A stretch of DNA of 64,000 nt from Liopterus haemorrhoidalis (GCA_963971575.1 OZ020617.1:18685403-18749402); one strand, 5' to 3'; positions 33,969 through 45,142 are shown, numbered from the stretch's first letter. Numbers and translations are program-made. The notes: generated by a model from the letters alone, not told the origin.

Positions 33969-34618
33969 CAGGGTGAGTGGGGAGGAATGGACCGAACTTC
34001 AGGAATGTATTGTACATGTAAAAATAAGTAAGAAAAACTCCAATGTTGTTATGCGATTGTCTTTTATTCTCAAGTTATAACGTAATTAAAACACTTTCTA
34101 TCGAACATCGTTTTAATTTCGTCGTTCTAACAAGTTTTCAAAAATATCACCGTTAACTTGTAAATAGTCTACTTCGCCTACGAAAAGCGCCCGTTGCTCT
34201 CCTGATTGTTTCATGCCTTTCTTTAATATCGACTGCACCATTTCTAATTCGTCGAATTAATGCATCTCGAGTATCTACTTTGACTTTGTAAACCTCATTT
34301 TTGAACCATCCCCATAAACAATAGTCCAATGGTGTGAGGTCTAGTGACTTTGGAGGCCACGTAACAGGCCCTCCGTGTCCTATCCAATGGTCTGGAAATG
34401 TTGCATACAAATGTTGCCTGTACAATACACAGTTTTTACATGTACAATACATTCCTGCTTCCTGCAAGTTCTGCCCGATGTTCGATAGAAAGTGTTTTAA
34501 TTACGTTATAACTTGAAAATAAAAGACAATCACACAACAACATTAGACTTTTTTTTTACTTATTTTTACATGTACGATACATTCCTGAAGTTCAGCCCAT
34601 TCCTCCCCACTCACCCTG
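33969..34618 (-). mobile_element. Tc1/mariner-class derivative with 145-bp inverted repeats
   Basis: TA at 33967-33968 and 34619-34620 flank ends CAGGGTGAGTGGGGAGGAAT. The repeats extend about 145 bp inward to AAAACACTTTCTATCGAACA. A third partial copy of the terminus (GGAATGTATTGTACATGTAA read inverted) lies inside at about 34435-34460, showing an internal rearrangement. Only a transposase C-terminus is retained. Confidence 0.85.
34153..34467 (-). pseudogene. DDE transposase C-terminal fragment
   Basis: The frame reads HLYATFPDHWIGHGGPVTWP, then PKSLDLTPLDYCLWGWFKNE and VYKVKVDTRDALIRRI. WPPRSPDLTPLDFFLWG is the third catalytic region of the same transposase group as at 10623-11725, here with SLD for SPD but the final Asp kept. 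About 35 residues of C-terminal tail follow. The N-terminal two thirds are gone. The first 20 residues are encoded by the inner copy of the terminal repeat and are not transposase. Confidence 0.8.
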
Positions 34619-35180
34619 TATACTCAAATTATGCTTTTTCAGTATCGTTTGGAATCACTGGATCGCCCAGTATATTAAGTGTCACGTTTTTCAAGCCTTA
34701 CAAATCTGATCAAAATTTCGTCTGAACTATTCTGGTTCACATTAATGTACGAGAGTATTTTATTAAGTAAAGGCAATTAATTTATTTCTTAAATTACAAG
34801 AGCGATACAAAAACTATATGAAAATCATGAAGGATTAGAAAGCAGCTTGAATTTCAGTTTATACCGTGACTAAATCGATGAACATCATTAATATAACTGA
34901 AATTCAAGCTGATTTCTCATCCTCCAGATTTGCCCCGTTTAATTATCACCTTTCTGGGCCGCTTAAAAATACGTTATGTGGACGGTGATTTATCTTGGTC
35001 GTTGAATTTAAAGATGCAGTGAATACTGAGGATATTTGACATCAAAAGGCCTATCTGTGAAAATGACGACGTGAAGCCTCTGGTTTTTGCTCGAAATCAA
35101 AACATTTTTCTGCGATATTCTAAAGTTTGTGGTTCGTAGTGTCACGTGGGTTGACGAACTAGGAGACGCTTTGCTGCATT
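34619..35180. repeat. Mixed repeat fragments
   Basis: 34690-34750 (AATCTGATCAAAATTTCG, then TATTCTGGTTCACATTAATG) matches the core of the HINE-like family. 34840-34916 forms a hairpin with 20-base arms (CAGCTTGAATTTCAGTT and its inverse). 34920-35000 gives short pieces resembling a mariner C-terminus (FNYHLSGPLKNTLCGR) in a shifted frame. All are decayed. Confidence 0.4.
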
Positions 35181-35422
35181 CAGAGCTCTTTAAATTAGTT
35201 GACTGTTAGCTGTGCATTCTGGATAATTATAGTAGATAATTTTACCGTTCAAGGCAGTCTTTACAGCTAAGGAAATTAGTGCGTTACGAATACGAAAATA
35301 GTTCGACATCTGTGTGTCTTTAAACTAACTATGTTGGCTTCGTAAAATGTTTATTATCTATTATTGTTTTCCTTTCAATTCTGCTAGCCTAGATTTTTAC
35401 TCATTAAAGCTAACCTAATCAC
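35181..35422. repeat. Dispersed non-coding repeat, copy 2
   Basis: Aligns with 12122-12372 along its length, sharing AGAGCTCT, CGTTCAAGGCAGT, AGCTAAGGAAATTAG and GTTTATTATCTATTAT. Non-coding and diverged by scattered substitutions. Confidence 0.65.
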
Positions 35423-35491
35423 AGCCCCCCCCCCCAACATAAAAAAGTTTTTCAGAGACACATTTTGCTTGTAATATAACGTCACCCACCA

Positions 35492-35735
35492 AGAAAAAAG
35501 TTGGCTTCTGAGTTCCCCTAAAAAAACGTTGGCATCTGACCCACCTAAAAAATTTTGGCTTCTGAACCACTAAAAAAAAATATTGGTTTCTGCGCTTCGC
35601 TAAAAAAAATGTGGCTTCCGACCCCCTAAAAATGTTGACTTCTGACCCCCCTAAAAAATATTAGCTTCTGAACCACGTAAGAAAATGTTGGCTTCTGAGC
35701 TCCCCTAAAAAAATTTTGGCTTCCAACCCCGAAAC
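35492..35735. repeat. Minisatellite, about 9 units of 25-30 bp
   Basis: Units follow the pattern AAAAAAATTTTGGCTTCTGA-CCCCCCT with variation in length of the A run and C run. Nine degenerate copies run head to tail. Confidence 0.88.
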
Positions 35736-35771
35736 GACCAGACCTAACATATTTGTTTCAAAATAGGGGTA

Positions 35772-36678
35772 CACGAGGTGTATAAATTAAGTAACCGGAC
35801 TGATTTATTAATTTTTTTTTTTTTTTTTCGAATAGAATTACCATTCAATATTGTCTCCCTCAAAATAACTTCATTGGGAAGCCACACAGCGCTGGAGTCG
35901 TTTCTTCCAATCCTCACAGCAGTGCTGGAAATCGGATACTGGAATAGCTTTCAGCTGCTCGGTTACGGACGTTTGTATGTTTTCGAGTGTCCCAAAATGA
36001 CGTCCCTCAGGTCATTTTTCAATCTTGGGAAGAGGAAAAAGTCACAAGGACTCGTCAGGCGAATAAGGAGGCTGTGGAGCCAGAGGAATGTTTTTACTGG
36101 CCAAAAGATTAGTGAAATTGCTGTGCGCAAGGATATTTTTCTTAACCCCAATTCATTGGTCAAAATCTGATGAAAGATAGTGTGAGTCAAATTTAACTCT
36201 TCCCCGATCATTCTGACTGTCAACCGACGATCTGAACGCACAAGATTTCGGATTCTGTCGACATTTTCATCGGTTCTTGAATAAAGGCCTGCCGTTGCCC
36301 TGATTCATCTTCAATCAACTCTCTTCATTCTAAAAATGCCTTAAACCACCAAAAAAACCTGGGTCCTTGACAAAAAACTGTCTCCGTAGGCCTGCTGAAG
36401 TTTTGCAAAAGTTTCCGTTGCACTGTGCCCAAGTCTGAAGCAAAATCTGATAGCACACCGTTGCTCGAAATTAATGTCCCTCATTTTTAGAACGCACTAG
36501 TAAAAACTGTTTCACGAAAAAAATCGCTACAACAAAATTACTCTAGCAAGTTCCAACTCGTACTGAAGGCGTATCACATGTTCACCTTCCGCCCCTCCAA
36601 GTCCCGCGTCTTAAATGTTGCCAGATCAAACGATATGTTTGATATTCTCCAGTCCGGTTCCTTAATTTACACACCTCG
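35772..36678 (-). mobile_element. mariner element lacking the catalytic core
   Basis: Ends CACGAGGTGTATAAATTAAG and, inverted, CGAGGTGTGTAAATTAAGG are flanked by TA at 35770-35771 and 36679-36680. The inverted repeats continue to AACCGGACTG. At 907 bp it is a deletion derivative. Confidence 0.85.
35850..36495 (-). pseudogene. mariner transposase with internal deletion
   Basis: On the minus strand from about 36485, MRDINFEQRCAIRFCFRLG begins a mariner N-terminus and is followed by VRSDRRLTVRMIGEELNLTH (helix-turn-helix). The frame then jumps to KTFLWLHSLLIRLTSPCDF and FLFPRLKNDLRDVILGH, which belong around and after the third catalytic Asp. The segment with the first two catalytic aspartates is missing. 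The rest of the C-terminus continues to about 35850 in other frames. It cannot encode an active enzyme but keeps the DNA-binding half. Confidence 0.8.
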
Positions 36679-36685
36679 TATTTAC

Positions 36686-36744
36686 AGTTGAATCTCGTTT
36701 TAGATTACGAACACCATTTGGTGTGCGTAATCTAAAACTGTGAA
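36686..36744. repeat. Hairpin at a possible pogo-type terminus
   Basis: After TA, CAGTTGAATCTCG leads into GTTTTAGATTACGAACACC-ATTT and its inverse with one mismatch. CAGTTGAA-CTC starts resemble pogo/Tigger termini. No opposite end was found. Confidence 0.35.
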
Positions 36745-37826
36745 TGTGTTTTATGAAAACGTGTATTTTGCTGTGTAGATTTTCTAAATTCCACGTATGT
36801 ATTTAATTTCCAGCACTGATTAACTATTAGTCTAAAATACAGTACAGTTCAGTTTAGTTCAAGAGGGACAGTCGATTGGACGAATAATCCCCTGACTAAT
36901 TTGCACTGCGAATTTAAGCCAATTATGAACACGATCCTCCTATTATAACGGGTTTGCTTTGCCCTTTAACAATAGTTCTTCCTGTGCTCTTTATGGTCGG
37001 CCCTGGTTTCAAGTGTAAACTTTTTATTTATAAGTAACACTTAATTACTCTACCCTTTTAGAAGTAACTTTCTGAAGCACATCTGTTGTTGGGGAATAAA
37101 ACTGCGAAAATCAAGTGGCACTTTATTTAGAGGCAGTTGAAAAGCAGCCAGTACCAGTGAACGATAGCAACACTCGTCTCTGGAGAAGAATAAATGGCAA
37201 CACGGATAACTAGACATAAAGAGCTGGATAAAATCTTGACACTTGAATCAGTTGTATTTCACATGTTTAACAATAAGCTGCCTTTCGCGAACTTTCTATG
37301 CGATGCGTATATACATACCTATACAAAAAAATTTAAAGGGGAAGATATTGTAAATAAAGATGTTGATACGTGCGAGAAATAAGTTAAGTAATGGTGGATA
37401 AATAAAATGGAAATTCAAGAAAAGTTTAGAGAAAGTTAAAATAACAGCTGAAGTTTATGCTTTACAGAAAAGGGTTGTTTTCAAACCCAAGGGAGAAAAG
37501 TTACCATTGACAGATTTGTAAACAAGTTGACTGAATATCAGTGCTTATATTGGGGAATTTTGTCGCTATTATTGTTTATATTAACACATTTTATTCAAGG
37601 GAAAGTAGGGCTGTTGCTAAAGCCGTAACCAAGAGATAATAAATAACATATTTGGAAGAAGAAAGAAAAGGCACAACCGTTATTTATTAATGAAATATGT
37701 TAAAAATGACGAAATTGAATATTCTGGAAGAGATGGTACTTACGGTATTCTACATTGCTCCCTGAAATACATTTGAAAGTGTTTTTTAGTATTTTTACGA
37801 GCTTATATTAAATTTACTTACATTGT
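36745..37826. other. Spacer, no gene recognised
   Basis: Several short frames (for example around 37194-37382) have no recognisable domain. Possibly the interior of the pogo-like element, but nothing confirms it. Confidence 0.45.
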
Positions 37827-37920
37827 CAGGTGGGTGTTTTGATTGAAAAGAAATTCCTGGTTTAACAACATAACATTTATTATGTAACCACTTGAAATAC
37901 AGTATCAATCACATTATGCG
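37827..37920. repeat. Partial copy of the 22.2-kb repeat
   Basis: ATTGTCAGGTGGGTG, then AATTCCTGGTTTAACAAC and CATTTATTAT, matches the first 60-70 bases of 22161-22735. Confidence 0.5.
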
Positions 37921-37971
37921 AGTTTACTAGCTACTCGTTGGCGTGGGTGAGTCAGCAATTGTCGATACACA

Positions 37972-38343
37972 TGCAAGAGTTCATATTCACACAAGTTTTG
38001 TCAGTGAAAGACCGGAAAACCCCGAATAAGCACTTGGATTTCTTCGCAAAATGTTTATTATCTGTTATCGTTTTCTAATTCTGCTGTCCTGGATTTTTAC
38101 TAACTAAACCTAACCTAATTACCTAAATTGATCATATTTACTGGAATTTATTACATTATTTTAATGGGCTAATGTGGGGGGAAATAAGGTACTGTGTACC
38201 TCAAAACTAGGTAATTAGGATAGGCTTAGTGAAAATCTAGGACAGCAGATTTAGGAAAATAGGAACATGATCATGGATAATAAACATTTTACGAATGTAT
38301 TTCCGATCTTTCACTTGCAAAACTGGTGTGTATATGAACTCTT
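37972..38343. mobile_element. Foldback element with 140-170 bp arms
   Basis: 37972-38144 and 38204-38343 are inverted copies sharing GCAAGAGTTCATAT-CACAC, TTTGTTTATTATC-type blocks and GCTGTCCTGGATTTTTACTA. A third, partial arm lies at 38465-38541. The inner half of each arm is related to the dispersed repeats at 12.2 and 35.2 kb. Non-coding. Confidence 0.7.
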
Positions 38344-39462
38344 GCTGAAGCCTATAGGTGTGAGTGATTATTTAAAATACAATTAAACACTCCACGCTTC
38401 TTCATTGCAAGCACCGAGAAAACTCCGTGGCCTATTTTGGTTAAAAAGGTCCACACTTTGCTTATAGATAGTAAACAATTTGCGAAGGGATTTCCTGTCT
38501 TTTACTTGCAAAAGTAGTGTGTATATGAACTCTTGCGATACACAAAGCTAGTGAGCTCGCTCAATCGCTCATAGGGCTTGGTCTGTAGTCCTTTCAAACG
38601 TTAGGATGCAGTGCAGGGGTTCTTTTTAATGGGATATCCCAAAAACGCTATCCTTTCCTTTCTTGGTGACGTTACCACCTTTAAAATGCGCTGATCGGCG
38701 AAAATGCGTTATTCTACAAATGAATAGTTATTTTTGTTCCGTGTTACCTGATTTTATTACAGAGTTTTGTAAACCATACAAGTTTCCAATACTTTTTTCT
38801 TTTAATTACAACGAATTAACAACAAAAGAACATAACATTTCTCGTAATATTTTGGGTTTATTGACATATATGACACTTTTACAATATTTGGCATCATCAA
38901 TCCTTTTTCTCATAACAGCAATACTGCATTCTAACGTTTGAATAGACTATAGCTCTTCCACCGCTCTAGGCAAGAATGATTTTCGCTTCCCATTATATAT
39001 AATTACAAATTTGTAGGTCTGTGATTTTAGTTTTATAAGAACTAAAAATATTTGAAAAATATCAGATTTAAGTTCAGATATACGATATACCTACCAAGTG
39101 ATATTGAAAAGGTCGTACAAAATCATCCGTGATTCTGGAAAAATCAAAAGCAAAATATGATTTGTTTTACGTAAAATTTGCTAAGTGTTGAAGTTATTGA
39201 AGAAAAAATGTAAAACTTATAAACAAAAATGTCTTACTAGCTTGTCTATAATTAATTAAAAGTAAATTTTTCTTATTTTATGCTTTATTTATTTATTTAT
39301 TTTATTTTATTTATTTTTTCTTAGCTGGTGATGAAAAATTCATTTCAATACGGTTTACGAAAAAAAAAATATCATTTCATATTCAGTTATGAAATGTATA
39401 ACGTTTCTAAACTTTAGTCAGTTTTGAAAAGTAACACATTACATCTCAAAACTTAAAAAAAA
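38344..39462. other. Spacer, nothing recognised except a partial foldback arm
   Basis: Contains the extra arm at 38465-38541. The 92-codon frame at 38663-38941 has no recognisable domain. Confidence 0.45.
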
Positions 39463-39661
39463 AATGATGTGAAGTGTGAATTTTCACACATTTCAGGGTT
39501 TCGCAGGTATATAATAAGTGAAGGCGGGCATGCTGAGTGTGCAGGACAAATTTTGCTTTTTAGTAATCATGGCAAAATGAATGATATTTTTAAAATAATT
39601 TATCGTCTGTTAATCTAAGAGCTTTAAAAACAAATTTTATGTTAATAGTATATTATGTTAC

Positions 39662-39774
39662 TAGGAGTAGAACGCGCTCTTTTTTGTGCTGAGCTCAAAT
39701 GTTGCTGCCGAGGCGCAGCCGAGGCTTGCATATTGAGCGAAGCACAAAAAAGGCGTTCTACTCCGAGTGACATA
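39662..39774. repeat. Large GC-rich hairpin
   Basis: Arms TACTAGGAGTAGAACGCGCT-CTTTTTTGTGCT and the inverse of GAAGCACAAAAAAGGCGTTC-TACTCCGAGTGA enclose GCCGAGGCGCAGCCGAGGC. The center is much richer in GC than its surroundings. Confidence 0.8.
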
Positions 39775-40498
39775 TACTATTTTTTCTTCAAGCGTAGGTG
39801 TTAAAAATTTGCAACCATAAATACTTATGACTTTATAGTTTCAGATGCTATTGTTGCTAGTTCCGGCGGTGTACATTGAATTGGTTGAGACATTTTTTAA
39901 TTTTTGATCTTTATATTGTGTATTTTGTAACTAATCACAGATTGATCACAAAATAATAATAAAGTAACTCACTAATAACGTAACTAACTTTTGAATTCAC
40001 TACAAACCACACTACAAACATATTAAATTGATAGATGTTTTGTTTATGGCGAATGCTGCCATCAGTGCCATCTGTTGATAACTATATGAACTATTTACTA
40101 GTATAAAAATGTTCACATTTTGTTACTAGTAAAAAATGTATAATTTCTACCGAAAGTATTGAACAATGTAATGTTAGCATTATAATCCGATTGAAGAAAA
40201 AATATTTCTTTGTTAATTTTAATTCGAATACCATTATTTAGGTTTCTAAAAAGGTATGTGCAGTATCTTTTTGTATAGCAAGGTTCATTAAGATTTTTAA
40301 AATTGCGCCTATGGCTTCCATTGATTATCATATGCTCCGCTCCGTTGGTTTCGTATACATGACACAGAATGAACATTTTAACAGGTTATTAAATTTACGA
40401 TCTTAAAAAATAAATGCAACATTTGCCAAAAAAATAACTAGAATTTTGACAAAATAATTTAAAAATGGAAAAAAAAAACAAAAAATAAAATTGTATCC

Positions 40499-40566
40499 TC
40501 TGACAGGGAGCGAACCTAGAATTCTGGGTAGCTAGCGAGTATGCTAACCATTACGCCCTGATACGT
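40499..40566 (-). repeat. tRNA-like Pol III module in copy B, first
   Basis: On the minus strand an A-box-like TAATGGTTAGCATACTCG (40536-40553) and a B-box-like AGGTTCGCTCC (40507-40517) are about 20 bases apart. The arms do not fold into a complete cloverleaf. Confidence 0.55.
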
Positions 40567-40804
40567 CTTCTAGCCTAGTGTGTTACGTAACTATAACTTT
40601 TGTAAATCGTCAACCAAAAAACACAAAAAAATGCGTTATTTTCCGAAAACATAATCTGATCAAAAATTCCTGTTTTACTATTTTACTATTCCGGTTCACA
40701 CCAATGTACATTACTTAGAATTTTTGCCCAAATATGACTACCATTTTGAAAAAATAATTTAAACAAAACAAAAATGGGGGAAAAAAACCGAAAAAATAAA
40801 ATTG

Positions 40805-40866
40805 TGTCGAGACCGGAGCGAACCTTAGTTTGCAAATAGAACGCGAGCAAGCTAACCAGTACACTA
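40805..40866 (-). repeat. tRNA-like Pol III module in copy B, second
   Basis: Minus strand TAGTGTACTGGTTAGCTTGC (A-box region) and AAGGTTCGCTCC (B-box, 40814-40825). It differs from the first module between and outside the boxes. Confidence 0.5.
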
Positions 40867-41525
40867 TCCAAGCATGCTGGTTTACTGTGTTACATAAGTT
40901 ATTAAATATTTTACATGGTCAAGCAGAAAACACAAAAAATGCGTTACCATTAAATCAGGATACGCCTTCTAGTATAATGTGTTACATAACTATAACTATT
41001 GTACATCGTCAACCAAAAAAACACAAAAAAATGCGTTATTTTCCAAAAACATAATCTGATCAAAAATTCCTGTTTTACTATTCCGGTTCACACCAATGTA
41101 CATTACTTAGAATATTTTCAGATTTTTAGTTTAAACCATCTGGGCTAGAGGGTGTGGGACAACATTTTTTTTTTTGCAAAATTGCAAGTTTTTGGCAAAA
41201 ATCGCATCAAAATAATTTATTTTGCAAAAATAAAATTCTGATCGTTAATTCACGTACTAAGGGCTTTCATTTGATACCCTACTCTGAATTTTTTAAAAAA
41301 ATTTTTTTTTCGATGAGCACATATTAGTTTATATTTTTAGGGGGATATGTTTTTTAGATGTTTTAGTATTTTTCTTTTGTGCGAGTCAAAGAGTTGTATA
41401 AGCATGCCAAATTTCAACTCTAAGTTTAGCGGTTTGGCTACAATTTTTATCGAACAGACAGACAGACAGACGACAAAATGGCTGTATAGGGGTTTTTTGG
41501 TCATTCCTACAAAACCCTAAAAATA

Positions 41526-42180
41526 ATAACTTACGCCATCAAATTGTACGTGTACCTGAAAAAGTTTCCCGATGAAACCTATAAAATGTTTTAAAATGTG
41601 TTAAGGGATGTTTATTATCACCAAGAGTATGTAGCTCTTTCAGTTTCCCGAGTCGTTTTTGGACAGTTTAAAAAGATGATCTCCCGGGTGCTGAATGTGC
41701 ACTAAATCTGAGATAAACAGGTTTGAATTGCGTTACTAAGTACAAAATATTACAGAAAATATAATTTAAGAAAAGTGTGTCATATTATTCAAGAGGGAAT
41801 GCGTTGTCAGTTTGTAAATGTACGCATAGAAATCCATTCAAGTGCTGCCGCAGCCTTTCTGATCTGTCAACCTTTTTCTTGTTCCCGAAGTTGAAAGGTC
41901 AGAGGTAATCATTCTGTGACAGTTCACAATTTTCCAAACGCTGTGACTGACATTATGAACAAACTTACAGTGACTTCATTATGAAAGTGACTTTCGATCC
42001 TAATATAAATGGTGGAAAAATTGCTGGCGCACATTGTGTCTGAAATTTGGTAATTATAACACTAGAACATTAATAATAATATGAATGACGTATGTATATA
42101 TCGAATGAGAAACATAAAAAAGAAGAAAATAATTAAGTAATATTAAAAAGTATATAATAAGTTCAAAAATATTAAATATG
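41526..42180. other. Spacer, nothing recognised
   Basis: AT-rich, no coding similarity. Confidence 0.5.
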
Positions 42181-42185
42181 AACAT

Positions 42186-42320
42186 TTAGGCCGTCTAACC
42201 ATTGCATGGCAGCTGAGAAGATCTCATTGAATTCTATAATACTACCGGGGAAGCTGCATAAAGGACTATTCAAGATATGTTCGACAGTTTGAGAATGCTC
42301 TCCACAAACACATTCTGGGG
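42186..42320 (-). pseudogene. Non-LTR retrotransposon C-terminal fragment
   Basis: The minus strand reads PECVCGEHSQTVEHILNSPL, then CSFPGSIIEFNEIFSA and AMQWLDGL. This is the cysteine-histidine motif (C-x-C-G ... T-x-x-H-x-L) and following helix at the C-terminus of Jockey/R1-type ORF2 proteins. Only about 45 codons survive. Confidence 0.65.
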
Positions 42321-42630
42321 AAAATGATAACTCCACTTACAAAAGTTGTTGCATCTACTGTGACCAGTTTTTATGTGATTCAGTTGTTTCCGCGGGTGCC
42401 TAGGGTGCCATCGAAACCGGAAAGTTTTTCAGATGCATCAGTAACTATAGCGCCATTCTTCACCCTTGCCATGTTCTATAAACCATTGTAAGTTTCCTTG
42501 ATATTCAAAGGTGCTTTAAGATTATGGTCACTTCAAATAGCTTTCAATTGATTCAAATTGATTTCAGTCGTAAAGCAGGAAGAGTGTCCAAGTCAACATT
42601 AATCAGCATATAACCATAGTCGCTACCAAC

Positions 42631-43009
42631 AACAACTGATCGAATTGAACCATTCGCTGCTCATAAAACGACCAGAATACGAAAGAAGACATCACAATGT
42701 AATATTTCTTCACGATAACGCTCCATCACATAAGGCAAAAGCAGTTTGCAACACATTGGAGGCACTCAAGTGGGAAGTGCTACCCCATGCCGCTTACTAA
42801 CCAGACTTGGCCCCTTTAGATTACCACTTGTTCGCATCGATGGGTCACGCACTTGCCGAGCAGCACTTTTGTTCATATGAAAATGTGAAAGAATGGCTAG
42901 ATGAATGGTTTGCGGGGAAAGGGGAAGAGTTCTATTGGCGAGGTATTCACAAATTGCATGAAACATGGGAAAAATATATAACTTCTAATGGAGCATACTT
43001 TGAATAAAT
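42631..43009 (+). pseudogene. mariner transposase C-terminal half (D34D)
   Basis: The frame reads RPEYERRHHNVIFLHDNAPS, HKAKAVCNTLEALKWEVLPH and, after a TAA, PDLAPLDYHLFASMGHALAE. Asp codons at 42714 and 42819 are 35 codons apart, i.e. 34 residues between, the defining mariner spacing. The tail YENVKEWLDEWFAGKGEEF, then GIHKLHETWEKYITSNGAYF and E, ends at a natural TAA at 43005-43007. A single in-frame stop lies seven residues before the third Asp. The N-terminal half and the first Asp are missing, and no terminal repeats were found. Confidence 0.85.
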
Positions 43010-43309
43010 AAACTTTTACTGTTCTTTTGAGTTTAATGTGTTAAATTTAAAAAAAAAAAACGCATTTCATACTTGTAGACCTGGTATAATTAACATATTT
43101 ATTACAAAAGTTCTTACACGTATGCCACTTATTGATATATACACAACATTTATGACATGCGTTGACAAGATTAAGTTATTATTAAATAAAATTAAGAACA
43201 CATAACGAATAACAGCGAATAGACTATAAAACACAAATCAACAATTAGAACTAGAATGATACTGTTCTGATATATATTTTTATTGATAAATTAATAGAAT
43301 TAAAAATAA
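43010..43309. other. Spacer, nothing recognised
   Basis: AT-rich with an A run near 43050. Confidence 0.5.
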
Positions 43310-44160
43310 AACTTCTGTCTTTAACTAAAACTTTATACTTCTACTTTTTGTAAGAGCAAAGTCTTCTATTGCACTATCAATGTCTATAGCATCACATACT
43401 TCTTGCTTAATAGACAAGATAGCCAGTTTGGTTAGCCTTAAACTACTTATTGTTGATGTTAAATAATTTTTGATCAACTTCAGTTTTGAAAAGCTTCTCT
43501 CACAGCTGGCATTGCTTCTGACAATTGTGAGTAATATTCGGAGCATTATTGTAATATTGGGCAGAGTATCTTCCAGCTAGGATTTCACAATAAATTGTAA
43601 TAATCCAAGTGTGTCCACTTGTGTTCAAGAGTTCGTTGCCTCTGGCAGCTATGAAAGCCCGTAGTCGAACTCGTTCCAGCTTGAAGTCCTTTTATTTTTA
43701 GATTACATTCAATGTTGTCCGAATTTAGTAGTATAACCGTCGTTAGATAGGCAAATTTTTCCGTCAAGTTCCGTAGTTGCTAAAACCTTTCACGAATCTC
43801 TACAATTATTCTATCTAACGAAGAAAACAACTTCCGTTTCAACTCATATTCATAGGACAAGTTGGCATCTCTACTTCCGTCGTCAAAAATGTGCCTTCTC
43901 GTTTTGCGCCTCTGAGGTTCCATGGAAATGCTAAGGACTTCACACATATTTTTTACATAACTTATAGCGCGGTCTGTAAATTCCTCTCGTTTTTCTATCA
44001 GTACCATCTGCAAAGCACTTATTTTCTGAGCGCACAGTTTTACGTCGAGTCCCTCTGTAAATATTATTGTGCACCGTTCACTTCATGTTGCACAGGTTCA
44101 CATACAATTTCAAGTTCAATAATTTAATAATCACAAAACATGACACGCACTTAAAGAAAA
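43310..44160 (-). pseudogene. hAT transposase relic (ZMYM1-like C-terminus)
   Basis: On the minus strand, 43546-43325 gives LLTIVRSNASCERSFSKLKL, IKNYLTSTISSLRLTKLAIL and SIKQEV, the hAT C-terminal dimerisation block with S-N-A-S-C-E-R-S-F-S-K-L-K intact. Upstream frames at 44013-43780 and 43767-43585 give weaker matches and contain stops. The complement of CAGGGGCGGC at 44548-44557 is a likely hAT terminus, which would place the 5' side of the element there. The other terminus and the duplication were not found. Confidence 0.7.
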
Positions 44161-45142
44161 TCATGAATTTTAGCAAGTTAATTGAGTTAATGTGAATTGG
44201 ACAACTGATGTTGCAGGTGTTATTAAACAATATTGAACTTTATTCTTTATATGAAAGAATTAAGTCTCGCTGAATATTCGTCGTGAACAATCCGAGCACA
44301 AGATAAAACACGGGGAATTACCGCAAGGTAACTGGTTAGTACAGACAGTTTTTCCAGTCGCTAAAGCGAGCGAGATGACTACACTCACTTAAAGAAAGGA
44401 GATTCCCCGGTTTCGTCACAGATTAAATAATGAAAAGTTTCGTGCTCATTTTATTCAGTCCGAATTGTAGGTGCGACAAAAATATGAAATGAAATGGTTC
44501 AAATTTTTACTTCAGATTACAAGATATTATTTATTGTGAATTTTTGCCGCCCCTGCTACGCTGTACTGTAGTACCTGCAGACCACTACTAACACACTAGT
44601 AATCTTTCAGTCAGTAACTAATTTAGTCTTCAATAACAAATGGGGTACAGTTATATTGTAGGACAACTTTTAAACTGTTTTCTTTAATATTTTGTAATTT
44701 TAATGACAGAATTAGTTATTTTGCTATAAATCGGAAGGAAGAAAAGTTTTTATGAAAAGTTTTAAAGTTTATCTAAGCTCTGTGAATGGAGTGGCTTGTA
44801 AAATCGTTACATCAACAAGGGAGCTCCAATACGGATGCAGTAGTTATTAATTATTGATTAAACGTTTCAAAGAAAAAGTAATTATCTACGAACTCCGCTT
44901 TTAATTTGTTTCCAGTTGTACTGGTCAAATGAACTTTCTTTTCTCTTACAAAAGGAGTTTTATTCTTTTTCCGTTACGCGAGTGAAATAGTTGCAATTGG
45001 AGTTTGATGTAAAATACTAGAATATGTGGAAAATAGTATCGACCCGATAGCTTTAGACTGGTTAATTTGTTTCTGCAGTTGCCAAACATTTTATCTAAAA
45101 TATTAACCTTAATGGCGTACTAACTGAAATCAGATTTCTAGA
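44161..45142. other. Spacer; probable hAT 5' end at 44557
   Basis: TTTTTGCCGCCCCTG at 44544-44557 is a hAT-like end. The rest shows nothing recognisable. Confidence 0.45.

Larger units (their letters stand above)
39463..41525 (-). mobile_element. HINE-like element, copy B, internally duplicated
   Basis: Starts ATGATGTGAAGTGTGAATTTTCACAC-ATTTCAGGGTTTCGCAGGT (terminal hairpin plus subterminal repeat) and ends GTCATTCCTACAAAACCCTAAAAAT. The GACA microsatellite lies at 41457-41472. A core unit at about 40430-40730 is repeated at 40740-41120, so the copy has two tRNA-like modules (40499-40566 and 40805-40866). A GC-rich hairpin at 39662-39774 appears to be an insertion or a private segment. The remaining blocks match copies A and C. 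Confidence 0.65.

Noticed and set aside
37194..37382. pogo transposase gene after the CAGTTGAA terminus
   Set aside because: No CENP-B-type DNA-binding or DDE motif could be read in any frame.
38663..38941. 92-codon hydrophobic frame as a membrane protein
   Set aside because: Single isolated frame, no recognisable family, AT-driven Phe/Leu/Ile content.
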